Shown here: positions 8,903-17,945 of the stretch, in pieces
Layout: every line of letters starts with the position of its first letter
Position numbering within the stretch: position 1 is the stretch's first letter
Virus record (IMG/VR): IMGVR_UViG_3300027779_001649
Span: 24,824-88,823 of that record
Length of the DNA stretch: 64,000 nt
Reading direction: 5' to 3' (one strand)
From: a virus
Program-made: the position numbers and the translations under genes
The notes under the pieces: model-generated
Seen by the model: only the letters and a program-made list of their open reading frames with translations
What the model was told of the DNA's origin: nothing
Databases searched by the model: none

Positions 8903-10217
8903 GCTACTAACTGTACTACTTCTTATTGGGGTATCTAACATAGATTTCTATGTTGGGTATCCCTTTATGGATGAACAGTTATACTTTTTATTACTTCTTG
9001 TTAGTTTAAGCTGTATATTTAATAATATACTACTAATTCTAGGAGGAATTATATTATTCTTTGCATATCCCTACTTATCTGAATATGCTCTTTCAGAAGT
9101 AACGACCTTACGATTACTCGCAATACCTTTACTATCACTTATTTTCTGGAGTTTGTATAGAACCAGTGGTAGGGGGTTTGCAATTATTTTTGGTCTATTC
9201 TTATTATACCCATTTTTAGTATATAATCCAATAAAGGCACTTGACATTTTATCATTCATCGTAATTGATAATACTGCTATGTTAGGTATCGCAATGTATA
9301 TAATATGTGGTATAGTGTTTATGTTTGTTATATTTGGACAATTAATGGTGCATATTGGTCTGATTGATAAGTTAATGTATTATATTACCAGACACATAAA
9401 ATCCCCTGCTAGGGTTGCAATTATGTCCTCTGCCGTGTTTGGTAGTGTATCTGGTGCAGCAGTATCTAATGTTATGAGTACAGGACAACTTACAATCCCT
9501 CTCATGATAAAATGCGGTTATTCTAAAGTTAAAGCAGCTGCATATGAAGCAGTCGCATCTACTGGAGGACAACTCATGCCTCCAATTATGGGTGCAGCTG
9601 CATTTCTTATGGCAGAAACTCTATCTATATCATATTGGGAGGTTGTTAGGGTTGCGATAATACCTTCACTCTTATTCTATTCTATATTACTTTTAACAGT
9701 ACCCAAGGAAGAAAAAAAACACAGCCCGAGGATTATAAAAAAACGACTTCGGTATCCCCCCCTTGGTCAATTGGTGCTTGACACGGGTAATATAATGTCT
9801 GGACTAATAATTTTAGGCGCAGCTATAGGTTTAATCATAGGAATAATGGATCAAACTGGACTATCTTTCCATATTTCAACTTATATTATAGAATTATCGG
9901 GGGGAAACTCCTTTTTATTACTTTTACTCACTGCAGCTCTCTGTATAGTCCTTGGAATGGGTATGCCAACGGTATCAACCTATCTTATTGTTAGTGTTGT
10001 CGCAGCCCCTGCATTAGTAGAATCAGGATTTACTGAAATATACGCACATCTTTTTGTATTATATTATGGGTGTTTATCTTTAATAACTCCACCAGTTGCA
10101 ATATGTTCTTTTGCAGCTGCAAAGTTAAGTGGTGCAAATCCTATGGCAGTCTCATTAGAATCTGTATATATTGGGTGGCCGTTATTTCTAGTTCCATTCC
10201 TCTTTATAATGATGTAA
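8880..10217 (+). CDS. TRAP transporter fused permease (TAXI-type QM), compact
   Basis: A hydrophobic 445-aa inner-membrane protein. The first ~130 residues give about four helices (DctQ-like), and the rest is DctM-like with the diagnostic SVSGAAVSNVMSTGQLTIPL, AVASTGGQLMPPIMGAAAF, LGMGMPTVSTYLIVS and LITPPVAICSFAAAKLSGA segments. Fused TAXI permeases are usually well above 600 aa; this one has a short N-terminal half and stops right after the last conserved loop (FLVPFLFIMM), so it is a reduced version. I chose the ATG at 8880 (GAAGG 7 nt upstream) over an in-frame ATG at 8838. Its last 30 nt overlap, tail to tail, the PP-loop gene on the other strand. Confidence 0.85.
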   Translation: MNLDFLNKLLTVLLLIGVSNIDFYVGYPFMDEQLYFLLLLVSLSCIFNNILLILGGIILFFAYPYLSEYALSEVTTLRLLAIPLLSLIFWSLYRTSGRGFAIIFGLFLLYPFLVYNPIKALDILSFIVIDNTAMLGIAMYIICGIVFMFVIFGQLMVHIGLIDKLMYYITRHIKSPARVAIMSSAVFGSVSGAAVSNVMSTGQLTIPLMIKCGYSKVKAAAYEAVASTGGQLMPPIMGAAAFLMAETLSISYWEVVRVAIIPSLLFYSILLLTVPKEEKKHSPRIIKKRLRYPPLGQLVLDTGNIMSGLIILGAAIGLIIGIMDQTGLSFHISTYIIELSGGNSFLLLLLTAALCIVLGMGMPTVSTYLIVSVVAAPALVESGFTEIYAHLFVLYYGCLSLITPPVAICSFAAAKLSGANPMAVSLESVYIGWPLFLVPFLFIMM

Positions 10218-11381
10218 GAAACCTCTCCAATCGTATTGTTCTATATTGTCTTTGGTTAGTATAGAACCATCATCCAGTATACCCCAAATTCTGTATGAAG
10301 ATTTATCTACAACTCTATTTACAAGGTGTTGTCCTCTCAGAAGACTTATCACTTTACCATGACCATATGCATATTCTTTATCCTTAGTGAATTTGTATAT
10401 ATGGTCACGTAAAGGCATTTTGTAAGTTAAATAATGTTCGTGTTTCATATCATTAACGCAAATGTAAGTATCTGGGTTGTTTTCATCCATATTCCCAAAT
10501 ATAGTTCCACATGCTTCACGCCATCCTTTTCTATGTTGATTGACCGCCCACTTCTCCATAGGGGGTTGGACATAAATCGGCAAATGATTACTCATATCCA
10601 TTTTATCTCCCTCCCATTCGTAAATATATCTCAGACTTCCTACACACCACTTCTGTTTTCTTTTCGCTTCCCAAGTTTCATAGATTTGTTGGGGCGAAGT
10701 TACATATATGTTTGCAGATTTTCCATTACCGTTAGAACCAAACACTTCATCTGCTGTACCACAGGGACATAGTATATGTTTATCTGGTGATGCTTCTTTA
10801 AATACATCGTGTGTTGTGTTGATTGTATGGTCTAAATGTTTTACTACTTTATCGTAATAGTCCTGATATTCCGTACTATGTCCAATAATAACATGAAGTT
10901 GTTCGGGACATACCTCATTTAACGCAATAAGAGCTGCCGTAGAATCTATACCACCAGACCAAAAGAAATCTATAGTCTTTCCTGTTGATGCAAGAATTTC
11001 AGCAGATGCTATCAAAACATCTGTTATATCTAAATTTTCTACTTCGGGGTAATGTTTGTATTCTAACCACGGCATGTTCAGAGATTTAACAGAACTATTA
11101 AATGTATATTGTTGTTCAGTATCTCTGTTTAGAAGTACACCACCATCAAATCCCATTTCATGTAAGGTAACTCGCTCTTTTCTCCAATCCTGCCATAAAT
11201 GTTTTATTTCGGGATGTCCTTTGAAAAAAAGGTTATGGGATTTATTGAAGTTATAATAGGCATTAGGGCCTGTCCAACTTTCTTTGATGTTGTCTTTAGA
11301 TACTCCAAAATGAGAATAACTTTTTTCTCTCATATATTTAATAAATGGCCGTCCATAGAAAACCAACCGATACTTATCCAT
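10188..11381 (-). CDS. Asparagine-synthase-like PP-loop ATP pyrophosphatase (copy 1)
   Basis: A 397-aa enzyme of the N-type ATP-pyrophosphatase fold. The PP-loop SGGIDST is at 142-148 after a hydrophobic strand (TIDFFW), and a second motif, CGTADEVFGSNG (207-218), aligns with the GEGxDExFGG motif of asparagine synthetases. There is no glutaminase domain, so it should adenylate a carboxyl or carbonyl group and use another amine or nucleophile. Paralogues occur at 25874 and 61432 and, degenerate, at 22162; all share the YYPEVEN-type segment before the loop or NQH near the end. It overlaps the 103-aa gene by 1 nt upstream and the TRAP permease by 30 nt downstream on the other strand. Confidence 0.75.
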   Translation of the reverse strand: MDKYRLVFYGRPFIKYMREKSYSHFGVSKDNIKESWTGPNAYYNFNKSHNLFFKGHPEIKHLWQDWRKERVTLHEMGFDGGVLLNRDTEQQYTFNSSVKSLNMPWLEYKHYPEVENLDITDVLIASAEILASTGKTIDFFWSGGIDSTAALIALNEVCPEQLHVIIGHSTEYQDYYDKVVKHLDHTINTTHDVFKEASPDKHILCPCGTADEVFGSNGNGKSANIYVTSPQQIYETWEAKRKQKWCVGSLRYIYEWEGDKMDMSNHLPIYVQPPMEKWAVNQHRKGWREACGTIFGNMDENNPDTYICVNDMKHEHYLTYKMPLRDHIYKFTKDKEYAYGHGKVISLLRGQHLVNRVVDKSSYRIWGILDDGSILTKDNIEQYDWRGFLHHYKEEWN

Positions 11382-11692
11382 TACGATTCTGTTTCAGATC
11401 TCTCTAAGTCAATGTTATTTGATACGTTGTGCGTGTCTCTTGCATTTAACATAGACTGTACAGTTTCATCCTCAACCCAATCATTCTTTGCATCTTGGTT
11501 AAGAAATGAGTAGGTAACAGTTTTAACCAAACCATCATCTGATATGGATTCTCCAAGACCACCTATTTTATAGACTCTTTTACCAGTGTCTATAAAATTA
11601 GTTTTAAGATATGCTGTAACATCATCTGTCAGAGAATGCCAAGCTGTATCGGTGTTTGGTCTAGTGAGTTTTATTGTTCCATTTATTGCCAT
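11381..11692 (-). CDS. Small protein of the LTRPNTD family (copy 1)
   Basis: A 103-aa protein of unknown function. Its N-terminus TIKLTRPNTDTAWHS, the middle SDDGLVKTVTYSF and LNARDTHN near the C-terminus recur in the 100-aa protein at 21870-22172, so the two are paralogues. Both sit directly beside a member of the PP-loop family, overlapping it by 1 and 11 nt. It is also next to the terminase gene, so a minor virion component is possible. Confidence 0.6.
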   Translation of the reverse strand: MAINGTIKLTRPNTDTAWHSLTDDVTAYLKTNFIDTGKRVYKIGGLGESISDDGLVKTVTYSFLNQDAKNDWVEDETVQSMLNARDTHNVSNNIDLERSETES

Positions 11693-11702
11693 TTTAATTC
11701 TC

Positions 11703-13346
11703 CTACCAATCGTTTTTGTAGCTTCTAACTACTGGTGACCACTTAGTTCCATATTCGTCTACCATTAATCCTATATTTTCATCTTCTAAACCAGTAACAA
11801 CGAAACCAAATGGTGCCATGTCCTGTTCCATTGCATATTGGTTTTCTGCAATCATTTTCATTCGGACATCTAAATTAGTTAATTCCTTAAAGTACGTTTG
11901 GTCTGTAGCCCATGCAAATAGAAAACCACATGAAACTAAATCATCAGTACAACCATCGTCAGCTTCCCACGATTGTCCTTTCACTATAAAGGTAGATAAT
12001 TCATTAACAAAGTCGTAATCCTCTATAATTAATTTATCATCCTCTACCATTTGTTTTAGATTGGAACAACCAATCTTCTTTGTTGCCTTTGTAGTTCGTA
12101 CACCTAATTGAGCTTTACCCCCACTGAAACCTCCACCAAGTACCTGTCCTGACCTTCCACGCATACTTGTCATGCATAGGTTGTCATATTCCAAGTCAAA
12201 CTGCATAGTGTTTGCAACACCTTCTCCTATATCATTTATCTCTATCAATACATATGCTTGATTATATGCCCGTGCGAGATCGTATATCTTCTGTGGATAC
12301 ACAAGGGGTTTAATCTCATTGTCTCTGTACTTTGCGACTACTGTGTATGGCATTTGTGAGATATCAAATATAATAAATGCAGAGTAATCGTTAGATGTTC
12401 CTCTAGAAACATCACAAGTAATAAAATAAGTGTGGTCTTCTTCTGGGTTCTTATATACCTCTAATCCAGCATTTGACATTATCGGATCTATAAAGGACAG
12501 TGTTCTAAGTTTCCTTGCAGATATAAGAGTATCAATAGAACCTAAGAATTCACAACCAAACTCAGTATTAAACTGTTGTTCACTTGTATTCTTAATTGTT
12601 TCGGCTTTCCAGGCGTCATCTCTTCCAGGCACTTCACTCCAATGAACTTCTATGGGAATATATGAGTTTCTCTCATGTTCAGCATCAGTCCACATCTTGT
12701 AAAACATATTCATACCGTGTGGAGTAGAAACGATCATTACTTTACTTGTTTTACCAGAGGAAATAGTAGGATACACTGAACTAAAGAATTGTTCTGCTAC
12801 ATTAGCTGGTACATAAGCAAACTCGTCAAGGAAAATAATGTTATATGAACCACCACGAACCGCACTAGCACTAGTTGAACTCGCAAGTATTTTAGAACCA
12901 TTTTCTAACTCCAGACTACCCTTGTTCCAAGACATAACGCCTTGTTGTAACCATTTGGGTAAATGTTCATATGCTAACTGCAACCTTCCCAACAAATCTC
13001 TAGCAGTCGCAGCCTTATTCGCAAGAATGGCAACATTTACAGTCTCATTAAACAAAACATAATGCAGTAAGTAGGCGATGATAGTAGTAGATTTTCCAGA
13101 CTGTCTAGGAAGTTTACAAATGGTGAAACGATTGTTGTGAAATGTTCCTATCATCTCCTTCTGAAAATCATACAGTTTAAAAGGAACAAGACCCTCATCA
13201 ATATTAACAATCTTAATATATTCTTGTATAAAATATATTGGATCTTTCATACATTTAGTATATTCCTCTAGCTCTTCCTTTGTCCAATTCTGTTGGACAT
13301 TTGCTTTTTTGAGGTTAGGATTGCCGAGGTAGACTGAATCAGACAT
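11703..13346 (-). CDS. 17: Terminase large subunit (T4 gp17-like)
   Basis: A 547-aa DNA-packaging motor and headful nuclease. The Walker A motif is LPRQSGKST at 79-87, and Walker B with the catalytic Glu is NIIFLDEFAYVP at 169-180. The C-terminal RNase H-fold nuclease has acidic residues in TCDVSRGTSNDYSAF, VLIEINDIGEG and GCTDDLVSCGF. It docks on the gp20 portal and cuts concatemeric DNA. The length is slightly under T4 gp17. Between it and gp16 lies the HesB gene, with only 2-nt spacing. Confidence 0.97.
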   Translation of the reverse strand: MSDSVYLGNPNLKKANVQQNWTKEELEEYTKCMKDPIYFIQEYIKIVNIDEGLVPFKLYDFQKEMIGTFHNNRFTICKLPRQSGKSTTIIAYLLHYVLFNETVNVAILANKAATARDLLGRLQLAYEHLPKWLQQGVMSWNKGSLELENGSKILASSTSASAVRGGSYNIIFLDEFAYVPANVAEQFFSSVYPTISSGKTSKVMIVSTPHGMNMFYKMWTDAEHERNSYIPIEVHWSEVPGRDDAWKAETIKNTSEQQFNTEFGCEFLGSIDTLISARKLRTLSFIDPIMSNAGLEVYKNPEEDHTYFITCDVSRGTSNDYSAFIIFDISQMPYTVVAKYRDNEIKPLVYPQKIYDLARAYNQAYVLIEINDIGEGVANTMQFDLEYDNLCMTSMRGRSGQVLGGGFSGGKAQLGVRTTKATKKIGCSNLKQMVEDDKLIIEDYDFVNELSTFIVKGQSWEADDGCTDDLVSCGFLFAWATDQTYFKELTNLDVRMKMIAENQYAMEQDMAPFGFVVTGLEDENIGLMVDEYGTKWSPVVRSYKNDW

Positions 13347-13348
13347 TA

Positions 13349-13654
13349 TTATACTCCAAAACTTTCACCACATCCACAACTACTCGTAGATGTTGGATTT
13401 TTCACTGTTAGAAAACTACCACCGAGCTCGGTTATATAATCAATCTCACTACCCAAAACGTACATCTCAGCAAGTGGGTCAACCACAAGAACATCCTCTA
13501 TAGGCTCAGACCATTCAACATCAGGCAGATTGCTCTTCAGATTCCAGACATACTGGAAACCAGAACATCCTCCACCGACAACAGCCAGTGTTACAAAGTC
13601 TCCCTTAGATACAGACTTTAAGTAGTCTCTTGCAGATTGTGTTAATGTTACCAT
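13349..13654 (-). CDS. hesB: HesB/IscA/ErpA-type Fe-S cluster carrier
   Basis: A 101-aa A-type iron-sulfur carrier. The three cluster-binding cysteines are in place: Cys30 in VGGGCSGFQY and Cys93/Cys95 in SSCGCGESF, with the usual DPxA and GSEIDY segments between. A-type carriers receive Fe-S clusters and deliver them to apo-proteins; the two radical SAM/SPASM pairs here are obvious potential clients. Such genes are known in marine T4-like phages. No ribosome-binding site precedes the ATG, which lies exactly 5 nt after a CATAAATA element. Confidence 0.92.
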   Translation of the reverse strand: MVTLTQSARDYLKSVSKGDFVTLAVVGGGCSGFQYVWNLKSNLPDVEWSEPIEDVLVVDPLAEMYVLGSEIDYITELGGSFLTVKNPTSTSSCGCGESFGV

Positions 13655-13659
13655 ATCGT

Positions 13660-13667
13660 TATTTATG
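13660..13667 (-). promoter_or_regulatory. Near-consensus late box 5 nt before the hesB ATG
   Basis: The minus strand reads CATAAATA (one change from the T4 late consensus). It includes the stop codon of the gp16-like gene and is followed by five bases and then the hesB ATG, the same spacing as the plus-strand box at 7634-7641. If active it would give a leaderless hesB mRNA. Confidence 0.3.
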
Positions 13668-14061
13668 TCTTTTCTTTCATTAATTTTTGTAACTCTGCTG
13701 TAGAACCAACAAATAAGGCGTTAGTTACATTCTTAGGTGCAGTATTAGGAACGTCCTGTAATCTTTTCATCTTCTCTTGTAAGTCACCTAGTTTTTCGGT
13801 AACTTCTGCGACCTGTTTGATAAGATTTCCAGCAACCTCATATCCTCTTGGATGTTCGCCTTCCTTTGCGAGTTCAAGTATTCCGTCAATCGCAACTGAA
13901 CCCTTTTCAACAAGTTCATGAAATTTTTGCCTTTGATATTCATAGTCTGTTTCAATATCCTGTTCCTTATCTGCGACAATTAGTTTTGTTACAGGAGTCT
14001 CTGTAACCTCTAATTCTTTTCCAATAACACCCAAGGCACTATCTATAGTTTTAGTATCCAT
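13663..14061 (-). CDS. 16: Terminase small subunit (T4 gp16-like)
   Basis: A 132-aa helical protein in the T4 order 17-16 (here with hesB between). It has the central coiled-coil pattern of gp16 (VAGNLIKQVAEVTEKLGDLQEKMKRLQ, about 80-107) followed by a conserved C-terminal segment containing NALFVGSTAELQKL. Small subunits ring-assemble on viral DNA and stimulate the gp17 ATPase and cutting. It starts 1 nt before the SPASM-domain gene ends. Confidence 0.85.
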   Translation of the reverse strand: MDTKTIDSALGVIGKELEVTETPVTKLIVADKEQDIETDYEYQRQKFHELVEKGSVAIDGILELAKEGEHPRGYEVAGNLIKQVAEVTEKLGDLQEKMKRLQDVPNTAPKNVTNALFVGSTAELQKLMKEKT

Positions 14062-14442
14062 TTAGTTCACCTCTACTATCTCTTGGACTGATGTGGAATG
14101 AGAGTTATATGCTTCGCCAAATTCTTCTCTTAATTTGGTACTTATTGTAGTCGCACAATATTTTTTACATACCCTAGGAGCATTTTGTGGATCTTTTATT
14201 AAACCTTCATAAAATTCTGTCCATTCTTTAGAATTAATTATATCGTCAATAGTCTCTACATTACTTAGTTTTAAATGTTCTTTAAAGAATATTTCTTCAA
14301 TACCTATATGGTATGTTGGTGTTTGTCCATCAACAGTTTGATAGGGGTCTGTCCAACAACAAGGAATTAAATATCCCCTTGCAGAATAACCATAACCTTT
14401 ACCAGATAAACATCTGGGCTCTAATTTTCTTTTTACTGGCAT
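14062..14442 (-). CDS. Stand-alone SPASM-like Fe-S domain protein (copy 1)
   Basis: A 126-aa protein resembling the C-terminal auxiliary-cluster domain of SPASM radical SAM enzymes: EPRCLSGKGYGYSARGYLIP, Cys28-Cys29 and a distal pair VCKKYC (92-96) give five candidate cluster ligands. It lies immediately after a radical SAM gene, which it overlaps by 10 nt. The ATG at 14442 has a strong GGAGGAG site 6 nt upstream, so it is translated as a separate chain and not a fusion. A homologue at 25392 is arranged identically. I infer a two-subunit radical SAM/SPASM enzyme. The alternative is an older fused gene split by mutation, but the independent ribosome site and the second copy argue against that. 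Confidence 0.7.
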   Translation of the reverse strand: MPVKRKLEPRCLSGKGYGYSARGYLIPCCWTDPYQTVDGQTPTYHIGIEEIFFKEHLKLSNVETIDDIINSKEWTEFYEGLIKDPQNAPRVCKKYCATTISTKLREEFGEAYNSHSTSVQEIVEVN

Positions 14443-15290
14443 AATGAACTCCTCCTCAACCACTGTTCTTCATTCCAAGGAAGTTTATCATCCACATCCT
14501 TTACTCTATTATTAACTTCAGTAGTAGTAAATGGTTTGCTACTAATAAAATTTTTTGTATTTTTTGGTTTAAATTCATCATCATCTCCTCTCCATCTAGA
14601 AGAGTATAATTTTAAAAACCTAATACCAGCATCTGTTGCACGTTTCTGAACCTCATCTATGTGATCTTCATTATAACTAAAAACTATGCATTGTTGTTCA
14701 ACCTGTAACCCCATATATTTAGCTATCATCGCCATTTTCCAAAGTTTTTCACCGTCCTGATTAACTCTATACTTATGACTTTCTTCTGGTAATCCATCTA
14801 TACCAAATCTCCACACTGCTAGGGGATGTATTTCAAATGCCTTTTTATACCACTTCTCTGACCTATGTGAAGCTGCGGTTGCAATACATGTATAGACTTT
14901 TTCTTCATAACATCTACGTAAAATATCGTGGAACTTAGGATGGGCGGTTGGATCTGAAATTTGACCACAAAAAAGAATATTAGTAAAATGCATAAGAATC
15001 TTATCAAAATCTTCAAGGGACATATCGTGACCAGGCGGTTTCATGCCAGAGGCGGCATAATCCTGTCTCCTACATCTTGGACAGGCTAGAGGACATCTTG
15101 GAGATAAATCTATATTAATTTTAGTACGATACTTCGCTTTATATATTAATTCATCATTAGATAATTTATCGTTTGATCCCTTTGTCCAATGATCTCGTTG
15201 AGTGAGTATTGGTTTTTTTAAAGACCTTTTAGCTATCTGAGTTCTAAGATCTAGTTCTTTTAACTCACCTTTAGTGTATTCTACAGGCAT
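14433..15290 (-). CDS. Radical SAM enzyme (catalytic subunit, copy 1)
   Basis: A 285-aa protein with the radical SAM cluster motif CxxxCxxC (Cys66, Cys70, Cys73 in SPRCPLACPRCRR). FCGQISDPTAHP stands where the family has the GGEP-type motif, and FGIDGLPEESHKYRVNQDGE completes the barrel core. It should generate a 5'-deoxyadenosyl radical; the substrate is unknown. A second copy at 24818 shares the same core (WYKKAF, IDGLP, YR.NQDGE). It is inserted between gp15 and gp16 and overlaps its SPASM partner. Cysteine near the C-terminus (SLCQ) is extra to the shorter copy. Confidence 0.85.
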   Translation of the reverse strand: MPVEYTKGELKELDLRTQIAKRSLKKPILTQRDHWTKGSNDKLSNDELIYKAKYRTKINIDLSPRCPLACPRCRRQDYAASGMKPPGHDMSLEDFDKILMHFTNILFCGQISDPTAHPKFHDILRRCYEEKVYTCIATAASHRSEKWYKKAFEIHPLAVWRFGIDGLPEESHKYRVNQDGEKLWKMAMIAKYMGLQVEQQCIVFSYNEDHIDEVQKRATDAGIRFLKLYSSRWRGDDDEFKPKNTKNFISSKPFTTTEVNNRVKDVDDKLPWNEEQWLRRSSLCQ

Positions 15291-15293
15291 AGT

Positions 15294-16094
15294 TTATTCA
15301 TCGTCACCTGTTACTGGATTAAATGTTTTAGCATCTTCAAAGAAAGAGGTTGCTTCATTAAATCCAAAATTATCATCAGCTTCAGCTGTCATGGGAGACG
15401 GTGTAACCACCAACCTTTGTTCTCTCTTAGGTGATGCATCTGGCATATCTGTATATTGATCTGCTTGCACTGTTTTAATAACTTTACTAGAGCTAACTGG
15501 ACCGTAGAGATAAAATTTACAAGTGAAAGCTAGTGTATATACTATTGCTCGTCTCGCAGTAAAGTCACCTTCATAACTATCTTCATATGAAACACTATTA
15601 AGAATTAAAGGAATGTCCCTTTTAATTCCCATATCTGCCATATCATTTATCGTCACCGTATAGTCTGGTTGAAAGTATGGTAGAATTTGTTCTACGATCT
15701 GTAATGCGTCCTCAGATTGTTTAGCCATTATGTAAAGCTCAAATGAGAGATTATAAGGAACAGGCATATATTGTGTATCTAGTTGAGTTGAATTTGCACC
15801 TTTAACTTTTTTGAATTTCTGTACACGATTAAGTTTACGAGCTGCATCGTATTCTAGATTCTTAATTTCAAATCCTATACGTGGAAGTGTAACTGCAACC
15901 TGTTTTGTAAGGTCTGCATCTTCACGTAATCGGACTAGAAATTTTTCTTTCGGGCCGTATGCAAGAGGAACTTTCATAGTTTGTACTACGGTTCCACTGC
16001 TATCTTTACGAACCAAGTGTATGTTGTTGAATATTGATCCAAACGCAACAACCACCTTTCTCATGGTTTCGTGGTAAAATTGTTGTCCTAACAT
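15294..16094 (-). CDS. 15: Tail sheath stabiliser and completion protein (T4 gp15-like)
   Basis: A 266-aa protein matching T4 gp15 in length and position (14-15). It caps the head-proximal end of the tail sheath and joins it to the neck. Recognisable stretches are QFYHETMRKVVVAFGSIFNN at the N-terminus, the central PVPYNLSFELYIMAKQSEDA, EQILPYFQPDYTVTIND and RRAIVYTLAFTCKFYLYGP. The acidic C-terminal extension is typical of marine members. It overlaps gp14 by 1 nt. Confidence 0.92.
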   Translation of the reverse strand: MLGQQFYHETMRKVVVAFGSIFNNIHLVRKDSSGTVVQTMKVPLAYGPKEKFLVRLREDADLTKQVAVTLPRIGFEIKNLEYDAARKLNRVQKFKKVKGANSTQLDTQYMPVPYNLSFELYIMAKQSEDALQIVEQILPYFQPDYTVTINDMADMGIKRDIPLILNSVSYEDSYEGDFTARRAIVYTLAFTCKFYLYGPVSSSKVIKTVQADQYTDMPDASPKREQRLVVTPSPMTAEADDNFGFNEATSFFEDAKTFNPVTGDDE

Positions 16095-17104
16095 TATAAT
16101 CCTCCAGCATCACCGAAAGGATTTCTTTCGGAGAAGTCTAATACGTCATCATCAAGGGAATCAAACAGTTCATTTTGTGTAGTCTTGTCTTGCGACATAT
16201 CACCCACTACGTAATCTTCATTGAGTAAGTAAGAATCGTCACCACTGTCTGCTGGGTTCTCTAATATAATACTTTCACCAACACCACTTGTATCATTCTC
16301 ACCTATGAGATTATCTCCACTAGTCTCTTCTAATAGGAGTCCTTGATCTCCATTAGTACTTATACCGATTTCTAATCGTATATTCTCATTGACAAAGGCA
16401 GTTTGTTCTAAGGTCATCTGATAACCAAGAGCATCCATTGTATGTTCTGTTTCTATTGCATCTATAGCTGCAATGTCTGTGTCAATAACCTCAGAGCTGT
16501 AGTCAAATAATCTACATTGTAGTTTATATACTGGGTTATTATCCAGTTGATAAAAAGGTTCGTCATGGTCTACAAAATTTATTTGGAATATTTTATCCAG
16601 AACTGGATGGTATATTAAATCACCTTCCAATGGTCTATCTGCATCTGTAGAGGTAGCTTCTGAAATTAAATAACCCCCATCATAAGAACTACTAATATCT
16701 ACAACGGTACTATCTAAAGAGGCTGCTTCTAATTGAATAGAACCACTTAGAGTGGATGTACCACTTTCTATTGTCATTTGTTTTGTTAAATCTTGAAACC
16801 TTGTTTTACTTACAGTAAATGTAACCTGACTTAGATTTTGTAAACCAAACTGAGTCATCAGTTCTCGTTCACCAGCAAAACCTCCATCGCCGTTATCAAT
16901 ATACATCTCTATTTTATTTTGGGTAGTAAATTTTGCGAGGTTGTCTTCACCAAAAAGAGTGTCTTCATTAGTTAAAGTGCGATCAAGATAGTAGACATCA
17001 TGACCGAAAATTTGAATGGCTTCAGTAAGTAAATTTGAATACAGATTCTTCTCTGCGGTAATAGCATGAGAATTACTAGTATGAAAGAATGAATTGACTG
17101 ACAT
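16094..17104 (-). CDS. 14: Neck protein (T4 gp14-like)
   Basis: A 336-aa neck/head-completion protein. The N-terminus (HAITAEKNLYSNLLTEAIQI, GHDVYYLDRTL) and GFAGERELMTQFGLQNL with KTRFQDL are typical of gp14. The C-terminal third is acidic and Ser/Gly rich (SGDNLIGENDTSGVGESI) and longer than in T4. Together with gp13 it seals the filled head and forms the collar for tail attachment. It lies 3 nt after gp13. Confidence 0.92.
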   Translation of the reverse strand: MSVNSFFHTSNSHAITAEKNLYSNLLTEAIQIFGHDVYYLDRTLTNEDTLFGEDNLAKFTTQNKIEMYIDNGDGGFAGERELMTQFGLQNLSQVTFTVSKTRFQDLTKQMTIESGTSTLSGSIQLEAASLDSTVVDISSSYDGGYLISEATSTDADRPLEGDLIYHPVLDKIFQINFVDHDEPFYQLDNNPVYKLQCRLFDYSSEVIDTDIAAIDAIETEHTMDALGYQMTLEQTAFVNENIRLEIGISTNGDQGLLLEETSGDNLIGENDTSGVGESIILENPADSGDDSYLLNEDYVVGDMSQDKTTQNELFDSLDDDVLDFSERNPFGDAGGL

Positions 17105-17107
17105 AGT

Positions 17108-17926
17108 TTATCCTACATGAAACATTATTGGGGGTTCATTACTTAATATCGTTGTTTCTATTTCTCTAATTTCTTCCTGAGCTTGTGTAAAGATAGCTGC
17201 ACCATCCATACTAACACCCCCCAGCATCGTAACTCCATTGAACTTAGAAAGATTTGCACCCCATTGACGTTTAATTAAAGCTGTTGCATATCTTTTTAGA
17301 TGGATGTCATCATAAATGTCTGTGTAAACTGAGGGATCTAATTTACGGAAACACTCTATAACAACATAGTCCTCTCCACCCACAAAGTCTGTAGACCAAT
17401 CGGCGTCAATATATAAACGATTTTGATGTTCCTTAAAACGAATAGGAGCTTCACCAACAAGAATATGTTCTAGTAAATCTAAATTATTCATCATCATCTG
17501 GTAATGGATAACAGAAGTGGAAGTCAGATCAAACAAATCGTTTAGATGTAACTGATAACGAGCATCAAACATATTTGCACCAGTTCCAGTTCCAGTTAAA
17601 GGAAATACCTGTACTACAGAGATAACTGAACTAGGTAATGGTATATAATTATTACCCTCAGACCAATCTGCGGTAATAGTATCATCTACTGTATCTGTTC
17701 CTGTAGTGGTTGTATTTGTTTTAGCTCTAGTAACTTCTGCTTCAGTAACCAAATGTTTGAGATACATTCTTTCAACACCATCATAATGATACTGTGCAAA
17801 ATACTGTAGTGCTTCGTCAATACGGTCATCTGTTTGGTCATCTGACACATTAATGTCAATCACTCCATAACCCAATGCTCGTAGACAATAAGTCTTAAAT
17901 GTTGCTTTTGTTGTTGGTACTGCCAT
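17108..17926 (-). CDS. 13: Neck protein (T4 gp13-like)
   Basis: A 272-aa protein with the gp13 plan: ATFKTYCLRALGYGVIDINV and DRIDEALQYFAQYHYDGVER near the N-terminus, QFP/Val-rich middle with NYIPLPSSVISVVQVFPL, and LKRYATALIKRQWGANLSKF toward the end. It acts in head completion with gp14. An exact late promoter box sits 20 nt upstream at 17946-17953 and a GGTAGGGA ribosome site precedes the ATG, so gp13 heads the 13-14-15 late block including the inserted radical SAM genes, gp16, hesB and gp17. Confidence 0.93.
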   Translation of the reverse strand: MAVPTTKATFKTYCLRALGYGVIDINVSDDQTDDRIDEALQYFAQYHYDGVERMYLKHLVTEAEVTRAKTNTTTTGTDTVDDTITADWSEGNNYIPLPSSVISVVQVFPLTGTGTGANMFDARYQLHLNDLFDLTSTSVIHYQMMMNNLDLLEHILVGEAPIRFKEHQNRLYIDADWSTDFVGGEDYVVIECFRKLDPSVYTDIYDDIHLKRYATALIKRQWGANLSKFNGVTMLGGVSMDGAAIFTQAQEEIREIETTILSNEPPIMFHVG

Positions 17927-17945
17927 AATTCCCTACCTTTTACTA

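Noticed and set aside
14062-15290. A single radical SAM/SPASM gene broken by a frameshift
   Set aside because: The second part has its own strong ribosome site and ATG, and an independent homologous pair at 24818-25892 is split at the same place.
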